From the IMG/VR virus record IMGVR_UViG_3300025687_000001, positions 62,001 through 126,000 of that record: 64,000 nucleotides of DNA. One strand, 5' to 3'. Positions 33,313 through 42,219 of the stretch are shown here, one piece after another (the stretch's first letter is position 1; each line of letters opens with the position of its first letter). Source of the DNA: a virus. The translations under genes and the position numbers were made by a program. The notes beneath the pieces are model-generated. The model saw nothing but the letters and a program-made list of their open reading frames with translations, was not told where the DNA came from and did no database searches.

Positions 33313-34712
33313 GATAACAGCTCCTTGAGCTCGTCTACTGCAGTGAGTTCTTTGTCTGCGGTGAGGCCATGCCCTGCAAGCCCGATACCCCCAGCGGTGA
33401 GTAGGGTCCCGAGGCCCTTTGGCATTCTACCAAGGTAGTCAACTAGCGCAGACAGCTGCCGCGGAGTCACATTTCGTGTCTGCTTCAGAGCCTCCAGTAG
33501 ACCCTCGGTCTTACGAACCTTATTCAGAGCACTCATACCTTCACGAGTCTCTCGACCTAGCACCCTCCGCGCATAGTCAGCGTTAGGAACCACATCTTTA
33601 GGCTGTGCAAGGTACTCTCGGATGACCTCCGGCAGATCTCTGCGGAGAGCCTTACCCTGCTCATTGTTTAAAATGAGGTTGGCTCCGCCTTGCGTAAACG
33701 GAAGAGACGCCATCCCCGCTAGCCCCAGCCCGCCAGCAACTTCGGGCAGAGAGACGTCCTCCGGGTTAATCTTGCTCGCACCATACACAGCACCGGCGCC
33801 CCCTGCCGCAGCTGCCCCTCGCAGTAGGTTGGGTGCGTGCTTTAGCCACTTTTGGCGACGAGCCTGCCTAGCTAGTAGCTTATCCGCCGACGCCTCAGCG
33901 GCTTCCTGGCTTAAGCCTTTCTCCAGTTCTCGGTCAATAGCGATCTCTCGCAAAGCCTCTTGGCTGGGACGGTACTCAGTAATGGTCTCGTACATATCGT
34001 CCGAGCCAATATCTGACGGGAGGATGGTACCAATAGACTTGCGCTGTCGGGTCGCAGAATCTCGGTCCATCAATCCACCCGGGGCCGTGGTGCAGATACC
34101 CCCTTCACAATTAGCCTCTCGGGCTGCCTGCGCCAACGTCTGATTACTGCGCCCTGTAAGCTTACCGTAAACCTTAGCTACAGGGTCAGGTACAAAAACT
34201 TCCCGCAGCCCAGCACGGATAGCCTTGGGGTTGTTGTAGTGCAGCGCACGTCCTTCTTCATCCGTGAGGGCGTTCATGAATGCTTTTTGATCCGGCGCCA
34301 ATCGGTCCGAGAATCCTTTGCGCGCCTCAGCCGCTCCCCCAGTCCGGTCTTTGCGTCGCAAGATGCGAACGTTGCGATCCGGGCTCATGCCGGACTCGGA
34401 CATCCGACTGATAAGATTCTCCCGCCCCTCTAACGTGTCAATGGCGTTATACCGATCGTACATGAGGTTAGAGTGGATAAAGTCGGACCCACCCATAAAC
34501 CCCTTCATCATGTCCTGCTTGTTCCCCGATAGCCCGGGCCCAGAAAGGACAACGTCCCCGGGCGGCAGTTGCCGAATGAAGGCATCCCAGTTTTCAGTAG
34601 TACTGCCGGGTGTGTGAAGGGGCGCACGCTTATTAGTGATTGCAGCTAGAGCCGGCATCCCTGCTGCCGCAGCCATCAGGCTGTTGCGGATAGCGTGAGA
34701 CTCTTCGTCCTC
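33309..34712 (-). repeat. Duplication copy 2 in the giant gene
   Basis: Encodes residues 1756-2222. It repeats DEESHA.RNSLM, RAPLHTPG, GLRE..VPDPVAK and PEDVS.PEVA of copy 1, but lacks the HELGH motif and is about 90 residues shorter. Confidence 0.8.
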
Positions 34713-37700
34713 CGAAGTCTTCTCTCGGTCAGCCACTAACCCGTGCAGCCCAAGTCCCGCGCCTCCCGCCATGAGTGCAGCACCCGGCTTCTTCAGATGC
34801 TTAGCTACGTCTAGTAGGTACGTACTGTACGCTGGGGCGATACGCTTAGCCCCTCGTAGCGTCTCAGCTAGCCCTCGGTGCTTTTTTAGGTCCTGTAGCG
34901 CGTAGGCGTTAGCCATGGTCTCGTCACGCAGAACCCGAAGCGCTCCCTTGAGAGTGTCCCTCTTAGGCGCTGCGTTCATGTCCGTGCGGATAGCCGCCCG
35001 AATCTGATCATCCAGCGTTAGAGCCCCAGACCTGCGGGCTCGATTTTCAAAATCTCGAGCGTGTCCTAGCTCGTGCGCCAGGAACTCCGGGGTGTGCGCC
35101 TGCACTGCCTGCCTACGCGAGTAGTCGTAAGTCGGAGACTCAACCCCCCGGTTCATGGGATGGTTGCGATCTGCCGTAACCCCGAATCCCCCTTCGGGGC
35201 TCACATGTACCAGCCCTCTATCGTTGATGATCTTGCGACCGAAGTCCTGCATGTCAGCTTCGACCTTGGCCTTAGCCTGATCTAAGCTGAACCCTTCGGC
35301 CATGATGTCCCGAAGGCGCTTATCGCCGTACTCATTGATCTGCTTGCGGTAGTTGTTTACCGCAGCCATGCTGAGTGGCTTGTGAAGGAAGGGCACGGCC
35401 CCTGCTGCGCCTAACCCAAGCCCTGCAGCTACCTCGGGTACAGAGACGTCTTCCGGGTTTACCTTGGACAGGCCGTAAATAGCTCCAGCACCGCCCAGAC
35501 CGATGGCTCCGCGAGCGATGTTAGGCGCGTGCCGCAGCAACTTGTCTCGTCGCAGCGCAGATCGCTGCTGCTTTGCTACCTCAGCAATCGCGTCTTCTGT
35601 GGACATGCCGGCTGCGCGCAAATCACGAACAGCACGCGCCTTAGCTTCCTCTGGGTCTGGCGTGTACTCGAGCACCGTCTCCAGGCTGGGGTCGCTGGCA
35701 ATGTCTCTAGGCAACAGGGAGCTGAGGCTCTTGTTCTGCCGAGCCTTGGACGCCGGGTCCATAGTCCCACCAGGAAGAACTGTGCAAACCCCCCCGGCGC
35801 ACCGAACCTCCTCGCCTAGTTGACTAGGAGTCTTAGGCTGCTTGTTGGTAAGCTTCCCCCACAGCTTAGCAACGGGGTCTGGCACCAAGATTTCTCGCAG
35901 CCCACTCTTGACAGACTTGCCTACGCTGTACGTCGGAGCATCTCCGTGCTGGCCGTACATAGACTGTAGGAACTTAGCTCGGTCCTGCTCCCCTGTCAGG
36001 GACGCCATGGCCGGGTCTTTGTGCCGTAGGATCCGCACTCGGCGCTCAGGATTGATACCCGCGTCACCTATGTCACTCATGACATGGCGTCGATCTGGCG
36101 CAATGTCCAGAACCTTGCCGGGTCCCCACCCCACGTTAGCGTGGGTATAGTCAGCAGACCCTTGAGTCGCCGCCACTAGATTGCGGATAGGGTCACCTTT
36201 GTCAGACCCCGAGAGGACGATATCGCCTGGCTTCAAGTTAGCCGTTATGTAGTCAAAGTTGTGGGTGCTGGTACCCGGCGTGTGCAGCGGAGCCCGACGA
36301 TTAGTAAGCGCAGTAACCGCAGGCACCCCCGCCGCTACCCCCATGAGGGAGTTGCGTAGCGCGTGGGACTCCTCATCTTGCTGCCAGGGCAAGGCAGCAC
36401 CCGTCTTCTCCCCCTCGCGACCTTTGCTGTACTGAACCCCTGCTCCGATGCCACCAATGCCCGCGCCGATACCTAGTTGCGCCAAGAAGGTGTTATACCC
36501 AGACTGCGCTGCGGGCTGCATAGCCCTAGCCACTTCAGGTGGGAGGTGCCCTTTGTCTAACTGCTGAAGAGGAGTCAAGGCGGACATGTCCCCCGCCTCA
36601 ATAGCCTCCCGGACTTTCCTTGAGGCACTGGGAGTACCGAGGTTTCCGCCAGTCTCCATCACAGTAGACACTGGCGTCTGCCCAGTAATGAACTCCAGAG
36701 AGTCCTTCTCCGGCCGTGTAAGCTTACGACTGTAGCCTTTAGGAGCGCGAGCTGCTTCATCCAACAGCTTAGTAGCCCGTCTCCCATGATAAACTCCTCG
36801 GAAGGGCATAGCAGCGCCCTCCAGGAAACCGCGCCCGAGACCCCGCCAACCCCCCTTAGCTCCACCCTTGAAACCCTCGATGAGCCCAGTCACCATGCTA
36901 GGGACCAACAACCCGCCTCCCGCTAATCCTCCAGCAATGCCCACGCCCTGCTTGAGGTTATGCTCTCCCTCAGAGATACCTGCCCGCTGGTTACGTGCCC
37001 CATACTCAGACGTCCAGACGCCAAAGGGGCCCAGACCCGCAGCAAAGTCCTGTCCTAGATTGGTAGGCTTCTCGGACTTCCAGAACGCACTCGTCTTTAC
37101 GCGCGTAAGCAGCCACTTCCCGTCCTTCGTACGCAGCAGCCGCATCTTTCCCTGGTCAGGCACATCGAACTCCACTTTACCTGGCGCAGACGACACCATA
37201 GTGTCCGCGTCAAGTATAGCGTCAACCTTGCCTGCCCCGTACGTTCCCTCCGGGATTTCCCCCGACCACCCCGCGTAGTCCGCTGTGTGGGTAGGCTGAA
37301 GCAAAGCAAGCAGCTTCTGTCGCTTCTCGTCGGGCCACTGAGCTCGAGGCACCGCCCAAGAGTGAGCACGGCTGGTCTCCGGATCAACCAGGCGAAGGTC
37401 CCAGTGCTTTCCCGCGCGGTTTGCGTTGTGGAGCTGGGTGGTTAGGCGCCAGTTGGCGTCTTGGACCTCTGGGATTGGGTGGATTTGGCGGGAGGCGGGG
37501 ATGCCTGGGGCGAATTCTTCGGAGGACTGCTTCTTCCGAAACCAATTGCCCCCACCCCACCGATCTTCATAGTCGCCCTCCTCGAAACCCGCTGCAAGGA
37601 ACGCCTTCCGAGAAGGCTCGTTGCTCGTCTCAATGAACGCAATGCCGTCCCCATGTTTTGCGACGTGCTCCCGGATGGCCTGCGCGGCCAAGCCCTTCCC

Positions 37701-39977
37701 TCGGTGCTCCGGCTGAACGTAGATGGCGCCCACCCGGTGCATCCCCGAACCCCTGGACTGGCGCGGAGTGTGGAACCCCACGATCTCACCATCGACTGTG
37801 ATTGGAACCCGAACTCTATCCTTGTCCCTGGGGCGTACGTACCCGCGTAGATAAGGCTCCTGATTAGCCTCGAGGAGGAGTTTGTAAGGGATACCGGGGG
37901 CGAATTCCCCCTGCGGTAACCCTGCCTCCTCCGAGAACTTCTTCAGCTCAGACCTAGCCCATGGTGATTCGACTACGTCGTAGTGTCCGCGAAGCTTATC
38001 CGCCAGGGTGGTCTTACCAGCGGCCACGTCCCCCATGAGGAAGTTGATCTCGGAGGTCTTAGTCCGGAGAAGCTCCGCAAAAGGGGCTCCACCAACAGTT
38101 CGTACCGCGAAGGCAGGGTTGCCCTGAACATCCCTAGCGGGGCGAACTCGGTACTCCCCCAAAGGGGCCTCTAGCTCCCGTCTGAATAGAGGCACCTCAT
38201 ACGTAGGGTTCCTAGTGCTAACAACGCTAGTAGGGTCCGCCGTCCTGTTTGAGTCGCGGACAAACCTTTCGTAATAGGGTCGATCCCATAAATCAGAGGC
38301 CTTGGTTACTGCGTGACTGTGCACCTCCGGGTAACTACCCGCCGCACCAGACCTGGAATACGCAAACAACTTACCATCTACAGGTGCCCAGGATGGCTCC
38401 CCCACAATTCCAGTGGCATACCCCGCCGCTACGTCCGGGTGTCGAGTAGTGAAGACCAACTTACCGCCCTCTTCCGGCAGAGCATTGCCCCTGAAGAGCA
38501 CGTCAGTAGGGCTGCTAGGGTTAGCTAAGATCTCAGCGGACCCTGTACTGGGCAGCAACACCTCGTCCGCTGCCGGCAAGTGCTTCCCCTTAGCTCGCTC
38601 CCGAATAGAGTCAGTAGCTGCCGCTATGTCCCTACGCACTTGATAGGCAGGCTTGCTTCCACTCCATGCATGCGCGCGATAAAGCTCTCTTGCGGCAGAG
38701 TCAGCTCTGGCACCTACCCGCCTGCGTTGCGCGTTACCCTCGATTAGCTCGTCTACAACATCCCCGGCCCCCCGGCCCGGCTTACCGCTCTCTGGAACAC
38801 CAAACCGCCTTTCTAGCGCGCCATACCAGTCCTTGCGCTCCTGCCTAGTAGTAGGGTTCAACAAGTCCGCTATAGCGGCGTTGGACTTAGGCCCCACATC
38901 AGGCCCAGCCGCATGGAGGCGCTTGATCTCCTTAGTAATCCCCGGTCGGACCTCTTCTAATAGAGCTAGTGCTTGTCTGGTGCTTGCTCGCGCAGCGTAC
39001 TTGCTAATAGGAGCCGAGGAGCTCTTCTTAAACTCCCTCCACCTCTCCAACTCCTCCCTCAAACTCTCCGGCACCCCGCCCTCACGCCCAATACGCGCGT
39101 AGATCTCATCCAGGTCAGTAATGCTCGGCTCGCCCTCACGGTGAAGGCCGTACCTATTGAACGTGTAGCCCTTCTCTTTAGCTAGGCGCTTGTCGTGGAT
39201 GATGCCCTTGCCCCGAAGCCACTGAGCTAGCGCGGGCTCGAAGTGTTCCTCAGTGGTCTTGAAGACATCTACGCCAGGCTGCTTGGGCAGGTCAGTGACC
39301 CCCTCCTTAGGGACCACCAGGAGGTCAAGGTCTTTTGGGTCGGGGTGGCCCCTCCCGGTGGAGCCTACAGTAGCCTGGTAGCGAATTTGGTCTGCTAGGG
39401 ACTCTGGGGCCGCACCACTCTGCTTAGGAAACAGCGAAGTATACCCAGACCTAAAAACCTCGGGCAGCGACCCCACGGTGGCCCCCGCCCCCGCCCCACC
39501 AAGAAGCGCGATCAGCTTGTGCTTGGGGAGCAGCTTTGTGAAGCCCTTGTTGGGGTGAGCTGCTTCCCAAATTGCGCCAGACAACGCCCCTGCTGCCGGC
39601 GCTACCCCTAGGGCTCGGTCCGTTAGCGTCGGCTCCTGCGATCCCGTGTTCCAGAACGCTTTCTTCTCCTCCTGCCCGCCAAACAGCGCCCGCACCGCCA
39701 AAGCTTCCTCGTCGCTGTACCCGCGCTCGGACCCCTTGTGAGCTCCGCCTACCCAGAGCCTGTCAGGGTAGAGATGAACCTGCCCCCGCTCAGTGTGCAG
39801 TCCGTAGTGCGGGCCGCGCTTGGACTCTCCGAAGTGCGCTCGAGGACCGAACTTGAGATGCACCGGTTCGTACTTAGAGCCAGGGCTCCGCTTAGCCGCG
39901 CGCTTCTTCTTGAGGCGCTCGATTTCCGCTATGAACTGTAGGAGCTCGTTCTGAGTCGGGGTACCTTGGTCGTTCAC
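33309..39977 (-). CDS. Giant polyvalent-type protein, probably ejected with phage DNA
   Basis: 2222 aa with many enzyme-like modules. In order: nucleotidyltransferase-type motif (GSTGRGHPDPKDLDLLV, ~205-221); an ART-like segment (LFRGN ... FTTRHPDVAAGYA, ~494-521); P-loop kinase motif (GDVAAGKTT, ~649-657); GNAT acetyltransferase (VQPEHRGKGLAAQAI, ~754-768); LigD-type 3'-phosphoesterase (HWDLRL ~858; SWAVPRAQW; GEIPEGTYGAG ~906); Gly-rich hydrophobic belt (~1013-1057); permuted NlpC/P60 domain (YTHANVGW ~1278; CAGGVCT ~1393); HExxH metallopeptidase (HELGHARDFEN ~1635); and a second permuted NlpC/P60 (FIHSNLMY ~1833; CEGGICT ~1957). Residues 1201-1755 and 1756-2222 are a tandem duplication. 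Such polyvalent proteins are injected to counter host defences. GTG start. Confidence 0.8.
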   Translation of the reverse strand: MNDQGTPTQNELLQFIAEIERLKKKRAAKRSPGSKYEPVHLKFGPRAHFGESKRGPHYGLHTERGQVHLYPDRLWVGGAHKGSERGYSDEEALAVRALFGGQEEKKAFWNTGSQEPTLTDRALGVAPAAGALSGAIWEAAHPNKGFTKLLPKHKLIALLGGAGAGATVGSLPEVFRSGYTSLFPKQSGAAPESLADQIRYQATVGSTGRGHPDPKDLDLLVVPKEGVTDLPKQPGVDVFKTTEEHFEPALAQWLRGKGIIHDKRLAKEKGYTFNRYGLHREGEPSITDLDEIYARIGREGGVPESLREELERWREFKKSSSAPISKYAARASTRQALALLEEVRPGITKEIKRLHAAGPDVGPKSNAAIADLLNPTTRQERKDWYGALERRFGVPESGKPGRGAGDVVDELIEGNAQRRRVGARADSAARELYRAHAWSGSKPAYQVRRDIAAATDSIRERAKGKHLPAADEVLLPSTGSAEILANPSSPTDVLFRGNALPEEGGKLVFTTRHPDVAAGYATGIVGEPSWAPVDGKLFAYSRSGAAGSYPEVHSHAVTKASDLWDRPYYERFVRDSNRTADPTSVVSTRNPTYEVPLFRRELEAPLGEYRVRPARDVQGNPAFAVRTVGGAPFAELLRTKTSEINFLMGDVAAGKTTLADKLRGHYDVVESPWARSELKKFSEEAGLPQGEFAPGIPYKLLLEANQEPYLRGYVRPRDKDRVRVPITVDGEIVGFHTPRQSRGSGMHRVGAIYVQPEHRGKGLAAQAIREHVAKHGDGIAFIETSNEPSRKAFLAAGFEEGDYEDRWGGGNWFRKKQSSEEFAPGIPASRQIHPIPEVQDANWRLTTQLHNANRAGKHWDLRLVDPETSRAHSWAVPRAQWPDEKRQKLLALLQPTHTADYAGWSGEIPEGTYGAGKVDAILDADTMVSSAPGKVEFDVPDQGKMRLLRTKDGKWLLTRVKTSAFWKSEKPTNLGQDFAAGLGPFGVWTSEYGARNQRAGISEGEHNLKQGVGIAGGLAGGGLLVPSMVTGLIEGFKGGAKGGWRGLGRGFLEGAAMPFRGVYHGRRATKLLDEAARAPKGYSRKLTRPEKDSLEFITGQTPVSTVMETGGNLGTPSASRKVREAIEAGDMSALTPLQQLDKGHLPPEVARAMQPAAQSGYNTFLAQLGIGAGIGGIGAGVQYSKGREGEKTGAALPWQQDEESHALRNSLMGVAAGVPAVTALTNRRAPLHTPGTSTHNFDYITANLKPGDIVLSGSDKGDPIRNLVAATQGSADYTHANVGWGPGKVLDIAPDRRHVMSDIGDAGINPERRVRILRHKDPAMASLTGEQDRAKFLQSMYGQHGDAPTYSVGKSVKSGLREILVPDPVAKLWGKLTNKQPKTPSQLGEEVRCAGGVCTVLPGGTMDPASKARQNKSLSSLLPRDIASDPSLETVLEYTPDPEEAKARAVRDLRAAGMSTEDAIAEVAKQQRSALRRDKLLRHAPNIARGAIGLGGAGAIYGLSKVNPEDVSVPEVAAGLGLGAAGAVPFLHKPLSMAAVNNYRKQINEYGDKRLRDIMAEGFSLDQAKAKVEADMQDFGRKIINDRGLVHVSPEGGFGVTADRNHPMNRGVESPTYDYSRRQAVQAHTPEFLAHELGHARDFENRARRSGALTLDDQIRAAIRTDMNAAPKRDTLKGALRVLRDETMANAYALQDLKKHRGLAETLRGAKRIAPAYSTYLLDVAKHLKKPGAALMAGGAGLGLHGLVADREKTSEDEESHAIRNSLMAAAAGMPALAAITNKRAPLHTPGSTTENWDAFIRQLPPGDVVLSGPGLSGNKQDMMKGFMGGSDFIHSNLMYDRYNAIDTLEGRENLISRMSESGMSPDRNVRILRRKDRTGGAAEARKGFSDRLAPDQKAFMNALTDEEGRALHYNNPKAIRAGLREVFVPDPVAKVYGKLTGRSNQTLAQAAREANCEGGICTTAPGGLMDRDSATRQRKSIGTILPSDIGSDDMYETITEYRPSQEALREIAIDRELEKGLSQEAAEASADKLLARQARRQKWLKHAPNLLRGAAAAGGAGAVYGASKINPEDVSLPEVAGGLGLAGMASLPFTQGGANLILNNEQGKALRRDLPEVIREYLAQPKDVVPNADYARRVLGRETREGMSALNKVRKTEGLLEALKQTRNVTPRQLSALVDYLGRMPKGLGTLLTAGGIGLAGHGLTADKELTAVDELKELLS
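34713..36377 (-). repeat. Duplication copy 1 in the giant gene
   Basis: Encodes residues 1201-1755: permuted NlpC/P60 module, Gly-rich hydrophobic segment and HExxH peptidase. Clear protein-level match to copy 2, with DNA already diverged. Confidence 0.8.
37098..37107. repeat. Palindrome TACGCGCGTA
   Basis: Within the LigD-like module of the giant gene; flanks extend the symmetry to TTACGCGCGTAA. Confidence 0.8.
39092..39101. repeat. Palindrome TACGCGCGTA
   Basis: Near the 5' part of the giant gene (codons for YARI); flanks A and G break further symmetry. Confidence 0.8.
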
Positions 39978-40010
39978 GGCTTATCAGCCCCACATTAAGA
40001 CTAATTCAGT

Positions 40011-40016
40011 TATAAG
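40011..40016 (+). promoter_or_regulatory. -10-like TATAAG
   Basis: CAGTTATAAGATAATTG, 13 bases before ATG 40030; lacks the TG of the extended form but matches the hexamer. On the other strand GGCTGATAAGCC directly precedes the GTG of the giant gene, so this 50-nt gap may fire both ways. Confidence 0.4.
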
Positions 40017-40029
40017 ATAATTGACCGAG

Positions 40030-40503
40030 ATGAACATCTTTGTATTGGACTCGGACCCCGCAAAAGCGGCTGAATTCCACTGTGATAACCACGTCGGAAA
40101 GATGCTGCTGGAGTCCGTGCAAATGCTCTCCACGGTGCGTCGACTCTACGGGTATACCGCGCCCTACAGAGCTACGCACCCAAACCACCCTGCGACTGTG
40201 TGGGTCAGGGAATCCAGAGCCAATTACGTTTGGCTGTATGACCTGGCTCGAGAACTAGACATCCAGCACGTCGCACGCTTTGGCACACGGCACAGCTCCG
40301 GCAAAGCACTGAGCAAAGTGCTCCTGGTGCCCGCTGAGCTCCCGGACACTCCGCGTACAAAGTTCGCTCAGTGCATGCCGCCCAAGTACCAGCACGCTGA
40401 CGCGGTCGTGGCCTACCGAAAGTTCTACGCTGGGGAGAAGGCGCACTTTGCTACCTGGCGCAACGAAGAGCCGTATTGGTGGCGAATTATGTGTCATAAG
40501 TGA
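40030..40503 (+). CDS. Conserved phage protein of the MNIFVLD type
   Basis: 157 aa. The start MNIFVLDSDPAKAAEFHCDNHVGKM and later VRESRANYVWLYDLA belong to a conserved family found in many phages, with invariant His, Cys and acidic residues near the N terminus suggesting an enzyme; it is usually left unannotated. A TTG 9 bases upstream is also possible, but ATG gives the family's start. Ends MCHK, overlapping the next promoter-like element. Confidence 0.7.
   Translation: MNIFVLDSDPAKAAEFHCDNHVGKMLLESVQMLSTVRRLYGYTAPYRATHPNHPATVWVRESRANYVWLYDLARELDIQHVARFGTRHSSGKALSKVLLVPAELPDTPRTKFAQCMPPKYQHADAVVAYRKFYAGEKAHFATWRNEEPYWWRIMCHK
40492..40500 (+). promoter_or_regulatory. Extended -10-like element TGTCATAAG
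   Basis: TGTCATAAG, last codons of the MNIFVLD gene and 7 bases before ATG 40508. The same sequence in the same setting (codons MCHK, then ATG) recurs at 63587. Confidence 0.55.
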
Positions 40504-40507
40504 ACAC

Positions 40508-40777
40508 ATGGAAGCAATGCCAGCGTTGTTGGCTCTCACTGCGCCGTCTCTGGCGCGCGGGCCCAACTACCGCCCTTCGCGGCTACACCAAGCCGCTGTA
40601 GAATACTACCTGGGGTGCATACCTACTCAGTACGCGCCCCAGCTTGTCAAAACCTGCCGTGCCTGGCTCCGCCGCCAGCTCACCTGGAGCCACGTTGTCG
40701 CTGCTTGGGCTGCTGCGTGGGAGAACTACTACCGAACTTCTCCGCCGCACCTCATTCGAGAAGTACGATGCCCATAG
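40508..40777 (+). CDS. Small protein of unknown function
   Basis: 89 aa from ATG 40508. Helical, with a Trp-rich second half (KTCRAWLRRQLTWSHVVAAWAAAWENYY). Overlaps the next gene by 10 nt. No family recognised. Confidence 0.5.
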   Translation: MEAMPALLALTAPSLARGPNYRPSRLHQAAVEYYLGCIPTQYAPQLVKTCRAWLRRQLTWSHVVAAWAAAWENYYRTSPPHLIREVRCP

Positions 40778-41064
40778 CGTACACCGGGTGCGAATGCGGC
40801 ACTTGTACGCGCGTAAAGGTCTCCGGCAGCTCCCTAAGCATGAACCACGTGAGCTTTGTAACCTTCGGGATCGGATCCAAGGGGCTGCCGACCTTATTTG
40901 GCATCTCCGCACTGAAGCCCGGGGCGAAATACGTCAAAGAAATGGCAGTGGCGTACAGTAGGCTGAAGAAGCGTAACTGGGCTCCGGAGAACATGGTCTG
41001 CTGGGACTGTGGTGCCCCTGTGGAACTGGTAGGAGATCTGGATGGCGGGGCTGCTAGCGCTTAG
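40768..41064 (+). CDS. Small Cys-rich zinc-binding-type protein
   Basis: 98 aa from ATG 40768. CECGTC at residues 8-13 and CWDCG near 79-83 could together form one metal site. The middle (NHVSFVTFGIGSKGLPTLFG) is beta-like. Overlaps both neighbours. Role unknown. Confidence 0.55.
   Translation: MPIAYTGCECGTCTRVKVSGSSLSMNHVSFVTFGIGSKGLPTLFGISALKPGAKYVKEMAVAYSRLKKRNWAPENMVCWDCGAPVELVGDLDGGAASA
40806..40815. repeat. Palindrome TACGCGCGTA
   Basis: Directly behind the CECGTC codons of the Cys-rich gene (frame T-ACG-CGC-GTA). Confidence 0.8.
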
Positions 41065-41320
41065 CGCTTTCCTGGGTTTCCTGGCTGGTGCTGCTTGCGC
41101 TGCTTTCAGCCTGGTCAGGGTCTGGTCTCCACAACGCAATAAGTACTTGGAGCGCCGAGCACGCCTCAAGGTCATCGAGGACCTGCGCTTCGAGGCTCGC
41201 GCCTACGACGCCAAAGCTCGCTCTGCGTGGCAGCCGTTTTACATGAACAAATATGCTGCGCGCGCAGAGCAACTACGTCAGCAAGCACAAGACCTAGCGT
41301 ACAAGGAAGAGTCCCTTTAG
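41042..41320 (+). CDS. Small membrane-anchored protein
   Basis: 92 aa. Residues 3-25 form one membrane segment (LLALSAFLGFLAGAACAAFSL), followed by a basic, helical cytoplasmic or periplasmic part (RARLKVIEDLRFEARAYDAK). Followed by a terminator. Possible holin-like or inner-membrane accessory protein; no specific match. Confidence 0.6.
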   Translation: MAGLLALSAFLGFLAGAACAAFSLVRVWSPQRNKYLERRARLKVIEDLRFEARAYDAKARSAWQPFYMNKYAARAEQLRQQAQDLAYKEESL

Positions 41321-41334
41321 GACTCCTTCCTTTT
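41305..41334 (+). terminator. Rho-independent terminator
   Basis: GGAAGAGTCC-CTTTA-GGACTCCTTCC with one bulged C, followed by TTTT. It separates the membrane-protein gene from the signalling cassette. Confidence 0.75.
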
Positions 41335-41350
41335 AGCCTAGACTTAGGCT

Positions 41351-41863
41351 ATGCGATTTACTCCGTACCTAGCTGCAATCGTTAGCGCGTGGCCCGGCCT
41401 GACTTTAGCTCAGGCTACAGCTGCTTCTGTCAACAAGGGCACCACGTTCACCCTGGAGCTGGTGCTTGCACTTGGTACTGCACTCCTAGCCGTGGGAGCC
41501 TTTGTCCAGAAGTCGAGGCAGATGGAAAAGTCGCTGGAAGAAGCCAGCAAAGAACGCAGGCTACTCTCCGACACAGCGACCAAGATCGAGAAGGACATCA
41601 TTCAGATGGGCAACAGGGCCACAGAGCACGGCCTGGCCGAAGTCGCAACCAGTGTGGCTCAGGCGATGATCATGATGGGGGGAGTGGCGGAGCGGTTAGA
41701 ACGGTCTCAGGAGGCCTTAGAGACCCGCCTGCGAGAATGCGAACGTAACGCCGACCAGACAACTGCGGCATTCCGGGAATTGGCCAAAGCCGCGGGCAAC
41801 GCCGATGAGATGTACCGGCAGCTCAACGCAATGGAGAGGCGTATCGACCGGTTGGAGAGGTAG
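41351..41863 (+). CDS. Membrane coiled-coil protein at the head of the signalling cassette
   Basis: 170 aa. Residues 1-21 look like a signal peptide (LAAIVSAWPGLTLAQA), 34-52 a membrane segment (LELVLALGTALLAVGAFVQ), and 55-170 a long coiled coil. It ends 2 nt before the first receiver gene. Either a sensor/scaffold partner of the two-component proteins or an unrelated lysis/membrane protein; the tight spacing favours the first. Confidence 0.6.
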   Translation: MRFTPYLAAIVSAWPGLTLAQATAASVNKGTTFTLELVLALGTALLAVGAFVQKSRQMEKSLEEASKERRLLSDTATKIEKDIIQMGNRATEHGLAEVATSVAQAMIMMGGVAERLERSQEALETRLRECERNADQTTAAFRELAKAAGNADEMYRQLNAMERRIDRLER

Positions 41864-41865
41864 CA

Positions 41866-42219
41866 GTGTCCAGCGTAGAAATCCCGCTGGTGCTGGTTGT
41901 TGAGGATAACAACACCGACTACGATCTTCTGGTTGAGCAGCTAGTTACTGAGTACCTGCTTGTTCGAGCCAAGGATGGCTCTGCCGCTATTGAGATGCTC
42001 CTCGGCGGGGCAACCTACTACGCCGCTATCATTGACCTATTGCTTCCGGGGACCAAGACGGGGGCTGATGTGTCCCTAGTCGCAGCGGACCTCGGGGTGC
42101 CTGTACTCATGCTCACTACCACACCAGCGCTAGCGCAAATGTCAGGTTCACTGGGCAGTATCATGGAAAAGGGGGCTGCGCCGGAGGCGGTCCTTACTTG
42201 GTTACGGAGTCTGACGTGA
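41866..42219 (+). CDS. Single-domain response regulator (receiver 1)
   Basis: 117 aa, GTG start 2 nt behind the membrane gene. Canonical receiver residues are present: acidic pair in VVEDNNTD (~11-18), phosphoacceptor Asp57 in IIDLLLPG, Thr in LTTT (~83-86) and Lys in MEKG (~98-101). No output domain, so it likely relays phosphate or binds partners by fold alone. Four-base overlap with receiver 2. Confidence 0.8.
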   Translation: MSSVEIPLVLVVEDNNTDYDLLVEQLVTEYLLVRAKDGSAAIEMLLGGATYYAAIIDLLLPGTKTGADVSLVAADLGVPVLMLTTTPALAQMSGSLGSIMEKGAAPEAVLTWLRSLT

